This document shows positions 12,301 through 24,300 of a stretch of DNA of 64,000 nt, piece after piece. The notes beneath the pieces are model-generated. The model was not told where the DNA came from, did not search any database, and saw only the letters and a program-made list of their open reading frames with translations. Origin of the DNA: Fasciolopsis buskii (Eukaryota > Platyhelminthes > Trematoda > Plagiorchiida > Fasciolidae); contig LUCM01005081.1 in the NCBI GenBank assembly GCA_008360955.1, positions 54,500 to 118,499 of the forward strand, in the 5' to 3' direction. Numbering within the stretch: position 1 is the first letter of the stretch; the number at the start of each line of letters is the position of its first letter. The position numbers and the translations under genes are program-made.

Positions 12301-15300
12301 CAGGGATATAAGCATCCAAACATGGGACGTCCATCCCCGAATGCCACTGCGCCGAACAGTTGACCAATATCGGTTACGTCTCACCTCAATTCTAGTTTTC
12401 ATTCAGCTCGGTTCAAGTAAAACTGCAATTCAAGTCGTTATTCTATTTCCCTAGGGAAGAGTCTTCAATGAATGGGAAAAGATGAAGCTCACTGTTATAT
12501 GGCAGAAGCATATGAAGCAAAACATTTGAAAGTATTTAGCTGGGCATAATGCCCCACGAATTTTCCGACCACGCGAGGTCCACATCATCCTAAGTGAAAA
12601 TCGCCTGCTGACGTTTGACCAGCCGATATCAGAGACGTCTTGAATCCGGAATGCCGAACCGAATATCGCGTCGAGAACGGTTACCATCTTGCCGAAGTGC
12701 ACACTCGATGCATCCTGTTCTGAATACTACTGTGTCGTCCGTCTCGGGCTGCTTAAGAGCATCGTTTCGTTTACAAAAGCGCTGTACTATATCGATGATT
12801 CTCACATGTCACTTCTCAAGTGTGCAGTAACATGAAGTTACTTCTTTAATTTACCGTGTCTCCATTTGGTAAAGCGGGTTAGTCGGTCTGCGCATCGCAG
12901 CTTCACACCGATTTGGTCATATGCTTGTTTGCTTGTCAAATTTTGTAAATTGACAGCCATCTGTTTTGCATTTCGCTAGAACCGATTTCATCCGATAAAG
13001 ATTTTTTCTACCCATCGAGTTCGTTCACGCGTAAGATTTGTGGGACTGATGAACTTCATCTCTTGTTCAAACTTGTCCAAAGTTTTTCTGTCAGAATTTT
13101 AGCATTTGCTGTTCTCTTTCTTATCTTCATATGGTCTCATCTCTGCTATATCTCGGTACTGATTTTTCTCAACAAAGCCTCTGTTTTATTTGCTAGTTTT
13201 TCAGGGGCACATCACGAAATATAGGCTACCGGTTGTGCGGAGACTCCACAAAAATGGTGTATGGACCTTCCCTAGACTACGCTACACACCATTCACGAAC
13301 TAGTTTCTGTACTTCAAACCATTCATACTAATTCACAAATACTAGCTCACAAATTTCATGAAAACTGCGTAGGAGCAGTGCATTTTCATGGGCATATTCG
13401 AGATCACCGTTACCCGTTTTGGTAAGATACGCATACGAAATTTAGTTACGGGTGACTGAGTGTTCAATTTACGTTCGTGACTATCTTATAACAGGAGGAT
13501 ATTTATTTTCGACCAAATCACCGCAAGCATTTGCATGTATGGTATTGGGTAACAATGAGTAAATATATACCTTTAGTTCGCCATGAATGAGTAGTAGGTG
13601 TGCGAGAAACAAAACTGGAATCTTGACCCCTTGCTAAGACCTAGTAGTTCTAGTAACTTTGATATGAACTAAAATTGTGTTTGAAATATGAATTGTAGGG
13701 AAAGAAAAGAAAAGTGTGAATATCGGAGGTGTGAACAATAAACGAAGTATTGGAAGAAGTGAACTTTGAGACAATCTGTACTCGATGAACGGTGAGGACA
13801 CGTGTTTCGGCTACGCCAATAACAACGGATGCTTGCACAATTTCGGTTTTAGCAGTCGAATTGCTTCATACTTAGTTTGACATCAGACAGTTTCCAGGAT
13901 CGGTTTGAGAGCTCTCAGAGGATCATTGTGGCAAACACTATCACTTAAATGTTGCAAAATTGAGTCGTTGGTTCTTTTCTCACCGTTTTTTTGCGAGGAG
14001 CAACTGGGTCGTGTCCAGTTATCCGTCTTGACAGCCTCCTCACCGACTGTCGTATGTTCGCAATTGCTGGTGTCGAACCATTAAAGTAGGTAACACTTCT
14101 CAAAATGGAAGTCTCTTCTGTTATGGCATGTTATACTAGTTTTCCTGCCTTTTCACAACTTGATTATTGCTACATAGTGGATCCTGTAGGTGGAAGCAAA
14201 CGCTATTCCCAACAAAAATAATGCGTTTCATATGGCATCCAGTCGGTGTTTGTTGAACTAACTGTCCTTTCGTCACCCATGCCATTCCGCTCCGTGTAAA
14301 GTTAGTCTTAGGGGACAGCAATCTTGTCTGTTTATGATAAGAAAACTACCTTCATGTATTAAAAGTACAGTCACGTAATAACAACTAACAATCGGGTTTT
14401 GCATTTTGTCGAATCGGTTTTGTGAAAATGGAAACAACGTTCGGTAAAACTCCAGAACAGTTGTATGTACTCGCGAACCACGACACGAGCCATGGTGTTT
14501 GTTGCTGCAGTGGCCATCTCGGCAAGATAATTTTCACACGGATTCTGCACTTACCACAATCGAGATAGACGAATGCGTCCCGTAGATAATCGATTAGCTG
14601 ACAAGCCTCAGAGGATCTGAGTGAACAGGCTTGTCGTTAAGTGCACTTTGGTAGTGGGATTCATGTAAACGTGTCGGTTCAGCCGAACGGCACGGTTAAC
14701 CCAGACGTTATCCGGACATGCGAGTTGTTCGGCTCTTGTCTGCATTAGATAGAAAACGATTTCGTCCACTGAGTATCAATCAGCAGTCATTTTGATAAGA
14801 CAGAAGGTCAGCAGAGTAGTGATAGAGACAATTTTGGTCGGCCAACTGAGGTTAGCAGCAAAGCCGCAACACCTTTGGTATTGGGATTTAATCGACGCAT
14901 CTTATTTCATCGTGGGCCCGGAGATAACCTCATGTTCAAATAAGAACAAGTGGACTAATCATCCAAGGCTATAGAACAGCAATGACGAATATGGAATACG
15001 TCTTGATTTAGATGGGTCATGTGTGTAATCCTGTGGTAATCGTACATTTGGTTGCTATTGTATGACCAGATTACGGTAAGGGGCCGTTCGTGTTTGGTTG
15101 AGGCCTTGGCAGTGCACGCAGTTCTTCCTGTGGCTGAGCAATACATTATTTACTGAAATCGAAATCTGGCGAAAGTTTCTTTCTGGTTGATCAAAGGTGT
15201 GATTTCTGGGAATATTGATTAGTTGGGCTGTTCAAGAATCCTATATTTCACAAATTCAGAAGTCGTTATCTTGCTCTTGTCGTGGTTAGCCAGCTTACTT

Positions 15301-18300
15301 GTTTGTTTAAACTACCGTTCTAGCAGAGACGAATATGTTTAGGAAACATATACCCGCCCATCACCGGGTTTATTTACTTTAGAACTGTTTGAATGCAGAC
15401 GTGAGTACGAATTTGCATTCGCTCTAGTGAAGCAATTTTAGTGTATCTTTTCCATTGCTTTCGAGAACTAATCGCGTATCGTTTCCATCGACGGAGTATT
15501 CTCATTGTTGTTCAGTTACTTCGTAGCCTGTCTGTAACTTCATCAGTCACCATTACTAGATTACACCGCACAGTTTGAGAGTTATATCTACTAAAAAGAG
15601 AGAGTAAAGCTTTTCATAAGCGGTGTTCCCTTTACTCCGTCAGTCCTATTGCAACTGCAAAATGACGCGGTGTCGTGGACGTTGCGTAACAAAATCTGGA
15701 CGTTTTACTTCATTTTTGATTACTGTTGTGTTGATTTGTCTTTATTAAGACTCTTCAGATCAGAACAAGAACAGTTATTACGGTCTGTTTACTGGCTCTT
15801 TCCCACTCATTTCTAGACAAAAATACGAGCTCACTCAACTGAGTTTCAAAAACATAGAGGTACAAGAACCAATAGTCCGCAACTATTCGAAAACCCATCG
15901 GTATAAATTAAACTTTATAGGATTCAATTATGACTGATCCACTTGTCATGCACATACGAATGGACCAGCGATGTTTGATCTACCCGTTCCACGTGATACA
16001 CTTCAAGTTCATCTGCTCAATCGACATGTCATATCTGTCCTAACCGTTTCTAGTTGGTTGCGATACAAAGTGGCATTAAAAGTGATATGTGGGCAGAGTA
16101 CGAATTAGCACAAATTCGGAGTCATTCGGGATGGATTAACCTCCACTGTATACCAAATGAATAACAGTATATAAATGTATATATACATATATATATATAT
16201 ATTTGATCCTGTATATCTTCACTTGTGCTCCTTATTTCGGACAGCCACCTCATCGAGTCTGGGTGCTCGACAAAAGCAACAGATAACCGGGGAAATACCG
16301 TACTTCACCTTCTTTTACGCAGTCTGGTTAACCAAGTCAAAAGTAACACCGCTCATTCAAGTCGCAAGCGTAAAAGAAAACAGCAATGTGGTCCGGTTCT
16401 AAATTATATCCAGTGTAAGTCTGTTTCGATTCTACCTCGTCCTAGAGAGACGAAGCAGTAGAAATATTCTTTTCTTTCATGTTATCACCTCGAATAACTT
16501 TGTTTTCCATAGCGTACAATAAGTAACTGAATTTGATATTTAGCCGTCGATTACCATCAACTATTACAGTCTTCATGACCTGCGACTAAACTCGTCCGGT
16601 TGTTGGACCATATTCCGGTCAATATATCTCCTCTCTCAATAAGTTGCTGCAGTTCCGTCGCGGCGTCGCCGTATTTTCTAATAATTTCCCCAATGCAATT
16701 GGAACAAATGAGATTAAGGTTGGGGAGAGTCGTCAATCCAAACAAACCTATTAGTGAGTTCCCCTCGGATTGGAATAGATTCGTCCATAACTTGTTATTC
16801 TCTAAACCTGAATAAGATATTGCTTGAAGTTCTTTCGTTAGGACCGAAATTCTGTTGCTCATCCAATAGAACCAAACAACTAGATATGGAGATTGGATTT
16901 GAAAAACTCGGACCTGGTACCTTCCTCTCCGAAGGATTTGGAGAAACTTAAAACCTCTCTCGTCAATTTATGTTGTCAATATGGAGACAACAAATGAGTA
17001 CAAGCGAGGATTGGTGACGCCTGAACACTTAAAGTGTCTAAAAGAACTACAAACAAATAGTGAATTAATGTTGACCAGACCAGATAAAGGAGCCGACAGT
17101 GTGATTGCCAACAAGTCGGACTACATTGAGAAAATGAGGATAATACTGAGCGAGGAGTCAAAATTCACAAAGACTCCAACCGTAAAGGATAGAACAAGTT
17201 AAACAGAAAAATCGTTTTCTATGACACATCAATCCGTGAAACCGAATGGGATTATGGATGCTCTAACTTTTGATCGGATGCGGCCCACAGATGCAACAGT
17301 CCCCAGATTGTGCGGCCTACTGAAGATTCACAAAGACGAAGCTCTGATGAAGCCTATTTTGGACATATGTAATTCTCCGTATCACATTTTATCTAAGTGG
17401 TTAGCCAGGCTACTGGAACCAGTTAGAGCAGTCATCGCCGGAGATGGTGTGCCAGATACATTTTATCTCATAGAAACTAATAAGAGCCTACGTCTGGAGC
17501 GGAAGCAGATGTTATCACGCGATGTAACTTCTCTGTTTACAAATGTTCCGATCAGTGAAGCCATTAGTTACATTTGCAAGTACATTCCAGATAACGACAT
17601 CTTCATAGGGATTCCACTGGATGCATTGATGCAACTGCTGTTCGAGTGCACCAAAAATGTTCAGTTTCGATATATTGGTGAAATATACCGACAAAAGGAC
17701 GGGTTGGCAATGGGGTCACCTTTGGGACCATTGTTTTCTGATACCTTCATGTCCAAACTCGAGAATAATCAACTACGCTCACCAATCAAACATTGTAACG
17801 TATGCAAACGTTTTGTTGATGGTATACTATGTGTGGTGGAAGGATATGCGGACATAAACCATATGCTACACACGTTTAACAATCTCCATTCAAACGTACA
17901 CTTTATACTGGAAGAAGAAACAGACCACAGCTTAGCACACTTAGCTGTGTACACAAGCCGTTGACAGGACCGGTCTGCACAATTATCAGTCTATAGAAAG
18001 GCAACGTGGAACGGACAGTACATTCGTTTACAAAGCTTTGTACCGTTACAAGTGAAGAGGAACCTAATATGCAGTTTAGTTGATAGAGCGAGAAAAATAT
18101 GTGCGAACGAAACGATGGAAAATGAATTTTACTTCCTGCGTAGCGTGTTCATACAAGATGAACACCCCGAAAGCTTCATAAATTAGGCTATGAAAAAACA
18201 CGAAGTAAGACGAAAATAAATATGACTAATTAAGAAACTCGTATGCATCTCAGTAGTAGGAGGTTGAATGTTTTCATGAAATAATTCACCATGTGATATC

Positions 18301-21300
18301 ATCGCTCAACTCACTATAAAGAAACCATGGAAGTACTGTACAGCTGTTTCATCCTTGTTAGGAATCATCATCGATCGCTGTGAGCTAGCGGACAGTAACC
18401 GTGCAAATCAGTGACGGGTAAGTGCAACATCATGTGGTGAAGTTGAACAAACCGTTCAGAGCCTGCCCGGTAGCGTAATGGCTCGGGCGTTCGACTCAGA
18501 ATCGTTCGTCCCGGGTTCGCGTCCCAGTTCGGGCGCGGTCCATATGCACTGCTCATGATTCCGAACAAGGATGAAACAACTGTACAGTGCTTCCATGGTT
18601 TCTCTATAGTGAGTTGAGCAATGTTATCACATGGTGAATTATCTCACGGAAACTCTTATACGTTCGTTTGCCTTTCAAAGATTACACCGGAGCGGAAATT
18701 ATCCAACGGAGACTGTCAGGTTCACATTCGCATTCAAACCGTTCATGTTTCTAACTAAAGTACAGATTGCCAGGTTCCGCCGCTTCATTCTGTTTGTATT
18801 CATTCACCTGCTCCTGTGGGACTAGGTATATTGGTCGCACGATCAGGTATTTGTCCGGTCGCGTTCGTGAACACCATCCGGCTTGGTTGAGCACAGGAAC
18901 AGCTAAGACAATTAATAGCGCGGTGTGTTCTCACTCTGTCGAGTCAAATCACTCAGTGAACGTGACAAGTCCTTTTCACACCATCTACAAATCTAGGAAC
19001 AGGCAATCAAGAACTGTCGAGTGTTGCCTTTTAAACAGCCAAGGCCGTATCTATCCGTTTGTATAACCCCACTCTGTAGGCTCAGAAACGATTTGTTCAG
19101 ACTTTTAAACTTCCCTAAACCACTTATCATCATTCAACAAGTGGTTTATAACCTGATAGTGTGACAAATTGATCAATTACACATACACACGGACACATTC
19201 TTAGAGTTGTGAACTGATGTGACCGCAAACCAATAATTCTGTTGATACATTCCCAACCAATATTTAATGTTATGTATTGACATGAGTACGAATAACTGAA
19301 AACTGGTTTGTTCGAAACGTTGTTGTTTTCAACATGTTCTGTGGAATTGTTCAGACGTTTTCCTAAACTGGCACGGAATAGAGAACAAGTTACATCAGAG
19401 TGAGTGCATACTTAGTCAGTATATCAACATTGGAGTCTCGATTTTGTTGAGTCACAAGAACGGGCGGAAGGCATCCCTCTGTTGACCATTAGTTCCCATT
19501 TCACGGATTTGAAGTGGCGAATGCTCTCATGGCCATGATCTGCAAAACCCCGGTTGTTTAGCTGTGGTATCAAACGCTGTTTTTCATTTGGCATGTTTCT
19601 TGGCATTTATCACGGGGCGATGGAATACGTTACGTATAAGCCGTTTTTTGAAGCCGTATAGTTAGTTCTGAGTAAACGATTATCATGCATATTATGAATT
19701 TCCACCCAATAAATATTGCTGGTTCCATTTAAACACTGAAGTCAACCTTTAACAGATCAATCCAAAACTGTTCCTGCCGTATGCGATTCCTAATGGTTAC
19801 AAGACCTGTGATCCTATAAGGAATTGGCCTGATATGGATAATCCCTAAAACGAATAAGGTCTTAGACGGGAACGTTTGATAAAGGTTTCAAAAAAATGGA
19901 GGCCTCATTGGTTCATTTTCCGCGTTGAAAGTTATGGGGGAATCCGCTCTTGTTCGTTTATCCTCAAAGCTGGGCTTTCATTGCACCATGATAAAATTGG
20001 ATGGGAATCGAATTCATTTTATTACACTCACATCTGAGGTACTTGGGATGATCTGATTTATTCGTCGTGGGACATTCTGGCGAAGGTATCAAACCAAGAG
20101 ACAGAAGGTACAAAATAAACTGCCAGAAAAGTTAGAAAAACTCCTAAACAAACGGTCTTTGGTTCCATTCTTTCGGGCAGTTTAGAGAGATTGGTGTTTG
20201 TTCATAAATATTGAAAAACGAGTACAGGATCTCCCTTGTGGTTATGCTTAGAGGAGTCACTTTGATGTTTGGGATCGGATTCTTTGGCTGGTTCGGCTCT
20301 GTGGATGAAAGGTCCGGGACCATTCGACAGCGACATCAATAGTTCACCGAAATGAGGTCGTGTGGTTGGTACCTTCGACCGAATAACGAACGAGACAAGT
20401 GACCACATCGGTTTATTAATTTGTGTGGGTTAACTGTGACGGACTCCTTGGTATGGCAGTGGTAAGGGGAAACGAGTGAAACCATATGAGTGATGTCAAG
20501 AACTCTTATGTACTAGACGGGAACAAGAACGATGTTGCATTCAAGGAGTAAGCCCAACATTATGACGAGTTGGAGAATGTTGCCAGTTTCTGTGTTTCAG
20601 AGGACCCCACAGGAAAAGTAAGTAAAATAATTTAGCTTACACCTGACATTGTCTGTAAATTGGTACGGTGGTGAAGCCAATTATGCTGTAATTTTGAGAA
20701 TGAAACAAGTTTATGAACATTTGTGTGGATTTGATCCGTTCCGCTTACATCATCGTCTTAAGTGACGCAGTGAACTTGTTTCTAAGATAACTTCAATCCA
20801 AAATCCAAGGTTTGTGGAGAGCTACTATGTGAGGGAGGCCAGTTCCGTAAAAAGGACCCCATCCTCAGTTGCCATCGTTCTAGAAACGGGGACAGTTTAG
20901 TCCGATCAAATCGCGGTTTAATGAACGACTGACCGGCAAATGTGGCCAATATTTGGTCTGAAAAATTGAATGACCAATCGACCTACGTGAGGAAACTAAA
21001 TTCCGCCAACGAAGACAGCCAGTGAGCAGTCAGGAATTGCAACTATTTTCGAATAACAAAAAGAACCAGTCAGGAGATCGCAGCGAACCTTAAAGTGATG
21101 GTAAGTTCGGTGTCTCTCTCTCTCTGGATCAGTGACACAACTGAAGGGTGATTGTATTGCTTTGTACGGCTCTAGGGGTTGAAAGCCCATGTATGAATGA
21201 CTGTCAACGAGCGAAAACAGTCAGACCAGCATAAGGTTGTCCACCAGTGGGTTTCGACTACAAGCAACTTGTATGTGCTGTTTGATTCCGAATACGCACG

Positions 21301-24300
21301 GTTCCAGGTCCCTAAGTTTTCTTGCAAAACGCTCCCAATGAGTTGTAAGAATTTCTGTTGGCCGTATAGATATCTTCGATTTTGCCGGATAGTCTGAGCC
21401 ACAGTTGCACCGAAGTTTTTCGCGATCCCATCCGTTTTGAAATTTACTTTGTCTTTCGACGTGAGTAGTTCGTCAAACAAGGGCAAAAAATTCAGCGCCA
21501 AAATTAGGTCCTCCATTTAATAGTTTGACTCCTGCATTTCTTGCTACATGTTCTATGTTGCCATCTGGACTGTGATCTCCGTGTCGAATGCAACTGAGTC
21601 AGCCTGCCACGATGTTGACGGCTCATCTGATTGGCAGTACTTGCCACGGTCGGGCGTTGGCATTGGAACGACACCTGACACGTAAGCGCGGCCGTTGTCG
21701 TTCGGGTTTTAATGCATCTGCTTAGGCCCTTTCGGTTGGATAAGGGTACTGAACCAGTGACAGAAGAGTGTTATCAAAGTGCAGAAATGGACAGTTTAAA
21801 AAAAAAGACATTTGACAAACTATTGGAATGTGGAAACTACGATTGTCGATGGGATTCACTACGGAAATACTGAAGGTCGACTAAAATTTAAAACAGGTCT
21901 ATTTGTACTAGAATGAAGCATATAGTATATCTTATCGGGAAGGTGAGGGATGAATGGAAACCTCCAGGAGAGAGTAGGCAAGTCATCTGTAAGAATCACC
22001 AAATGAAATCACCAATTATCCAACACAAATACGTTCTCCCATCCAGCATAAACCTTTTCAAGAACGATAGCGGCACAAGATCATTCCCATGGCAGCCATG
22101 GGCCTTGGTTTCGAATTTAATTAAGGACGTGTAGGACCTTCATAAAAGATTATACTGACTGGAGCTCTCAGGAGTTTCTAAAGCATTTTGAAAAAGCTTG
22201 TAACGAATTGTCGATAGAGTGAAAGGCAGCATGTCAGGAAATTGACTCATATACCATTGATTTACTTTCGATTTAAATTATCAATCTTTTTTCCTTACAT
22301 TGCTGTTCCCGTAATCATCGTGTGAATTTGTGTAGTTATAATCAACTCAGGCTCCAAGCCCGTGGTCGAGACGGCCGGCGGTGGCCAAATGGATAAGGTC
22401 GTGGCGATCGGACGTGAAGGTCACGGGTTCGAATCCTCCCACCGCCGGTCAACTACCTCACCTGATAGCCCTCTTCTGGCCGTGGCCCTCTTCTGGCCGT
22501 GGCCCTCTTCTTGAGAATTGATGTGCATTGTTGTTTCATCAATAAAGAAAGTAAAAGATAAACCATAAGAAGATAAATTCTGTGTATGATTTTATCGCAG
22601 GGAGTTTACTTTAGAATTTACTCATCTTAATAGACGTTCTATGCTAGGCTGCTGTTTTTATTATATTGGGACATCGTGACTGATATCCGACGTATGTTTG
22701 TGCTTGTTTTTTCAGGTTGCCGCTTGGTAAAACAAATCATCAACAACGATTGTGATCTGTTAACGGTATCCAACGACCGTGGGCAAAAGTCGACTGACTG
22801 GCTTCAGCAGCTGTGGGATCTGGCTTCCGAAGAAGAGCGACGCATCGGTGATCAGGTACGGATTCTGTCACCGTTTTTTCCCACGAGAACCGGATATTTT
22901 TGAGGTGCATGTTATTTCCTCCATATCCGATCATGCTTCACTCCCTTCCAGAAAGTAACCCACGTGATTTTAAATATGTAGCATTCTTCAAGGACAAAAC
23001 TGAACAATGTGTCCTATCGGTGTAGTATACGCTAGTTGCTTTTAAAATTCCCATTTGGTTTCAGGTTTTTCATTTGCTTTCTCTTGTTACCGGTTTCTTT
23101 TGTACCATCTCAGTGATGACTGCTTGGTTTCTGAAAAGCGTCTTGGCTGCTTTGCAGGGCTTGATTGGTTGGTGTTTCCTTCTTTGTTCTTACACATGGC
23201 CGTCGTTCGACCACAAAATGGGTTTTTTTTATGAATTTACTTTACGGCCCTTAATTGACGTTCGATAGACAAAATCGCATGGTGCTCGTATTGAGGCTGT
23301 CCCAAATACATGCACTTTGTCGGACCATTTATCCGACTCATGTCTCTCGACATTGAACGTCACACATTCGTCGCTGCGCTTGGACGTGAGTGATTTACCA
23401 ACGGTTCAAACTGTTTACTGTACAGCTTGTCTATAGTATCGTTAATGCGACAAAAAGAACTCCCGTACGGTTTATGATCAGCTGCAAACAACAAATCGTT
23501 CACCAATGCCATCTTCATAGCACGCCATCACTCACTACATTAGGCAAATGGTATTTGCGCTGACAACTCTCCGTGGTGACATTTATCATGTACTTAGAAA
23601 ATCACTGAACTTGAACAACCTTGTTATTGATAGATACCGAGCTGTAAAACATTCCATTAGGGGGGTTCGGATTGATTATCTACCCGAAATTCTCCACTGA
23701 ATTGTGATCGTATTGGTCATACGACCGATTTGATTATTAACATCCCTTGTCGGTCATCCTCTGACGTGAAAATGGGACGACAAGCTGTATTTGTCTTGAC
23801 TAAATGATCTGAATCTCTCAGATGCTTTATTCAACAAATTTGGGGAATGTTTCTTTATGTGTCCCCGGGGAATATTGTTGTGGCTTGACCTGCTTAATCT
23901 ACCCAACATGTGCAATTGAAGTGGTGCACAGTAAGAGGTGGAATCTGCGTGCACTCTTTCATCTGTCAAATCAGAGCTTATCGAGATTTGAACGAAATAC
24001 GATGCTCAGAAGCTTATGTTTTTCCTTGTGATTGGAATATATCTGTTAACGTGTTTGCCATGGTGTTTCTTATAAAAGGATTGGTGGGTGCACGATTTCT
24101 TTCTCAGCTACTTGAATACAGGATTTATGTCCGTTGAATTACATACTTCCCTCGATTAGACTGTCAGAGTACCTGTTCTTCAATCCAGCCCTTATTATTT
24201 CACCTTTAATTGTGCTTGTGTATTTATCTTGGCTCTGTTTGTCGAATAATGAATCAAGGTTTTTCTGGTCTGTTGGAAAAAACGTCTATATGTATTTACT

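Larger units (their letters stand above)
16700..19350 (+). pseudogene. Penelope-like element, RT plus GIY-YIG endonuclease
   Basis: Blocks in order on the plus strand: EVLSLGPKFC (about 16830), LTRPDKGADSVIANKSDY (about 17070), RLCGLLKIHKDE (about 17305), SRDVTSLFTNVP (motif A, about 17515), KDGLAMGSPLGPLFSDTFM (motif B, about 17696), then RFVDGILCVV (motif C, about 17808), WNGQYIRLQSFV (about 18008), an interruption at about 18247-18650, LPFKDYTGAEIIQRRLSG, and the endonuclease segment TCSCGTRYIGRTIRYLSGR (about 18807). These are family hallmarks of Penelope-like retroelements, which combine a telomerase-related RT with a GIY-YIG nuclease. The catalytic YVDD is changed to FVDG, there is a stop near 17202, and further stops follow, so the copy is dead. 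GAAACGTT near 19313 fits the usual 3' untranslated part. It sits in intron 2. Confidence 0.9.

Noticed and set aside
18465..18534. Functional tRNA gene
   Set aside because: The anticodon stem pairs only partly, and the sequence is part of a hairpin insertion.
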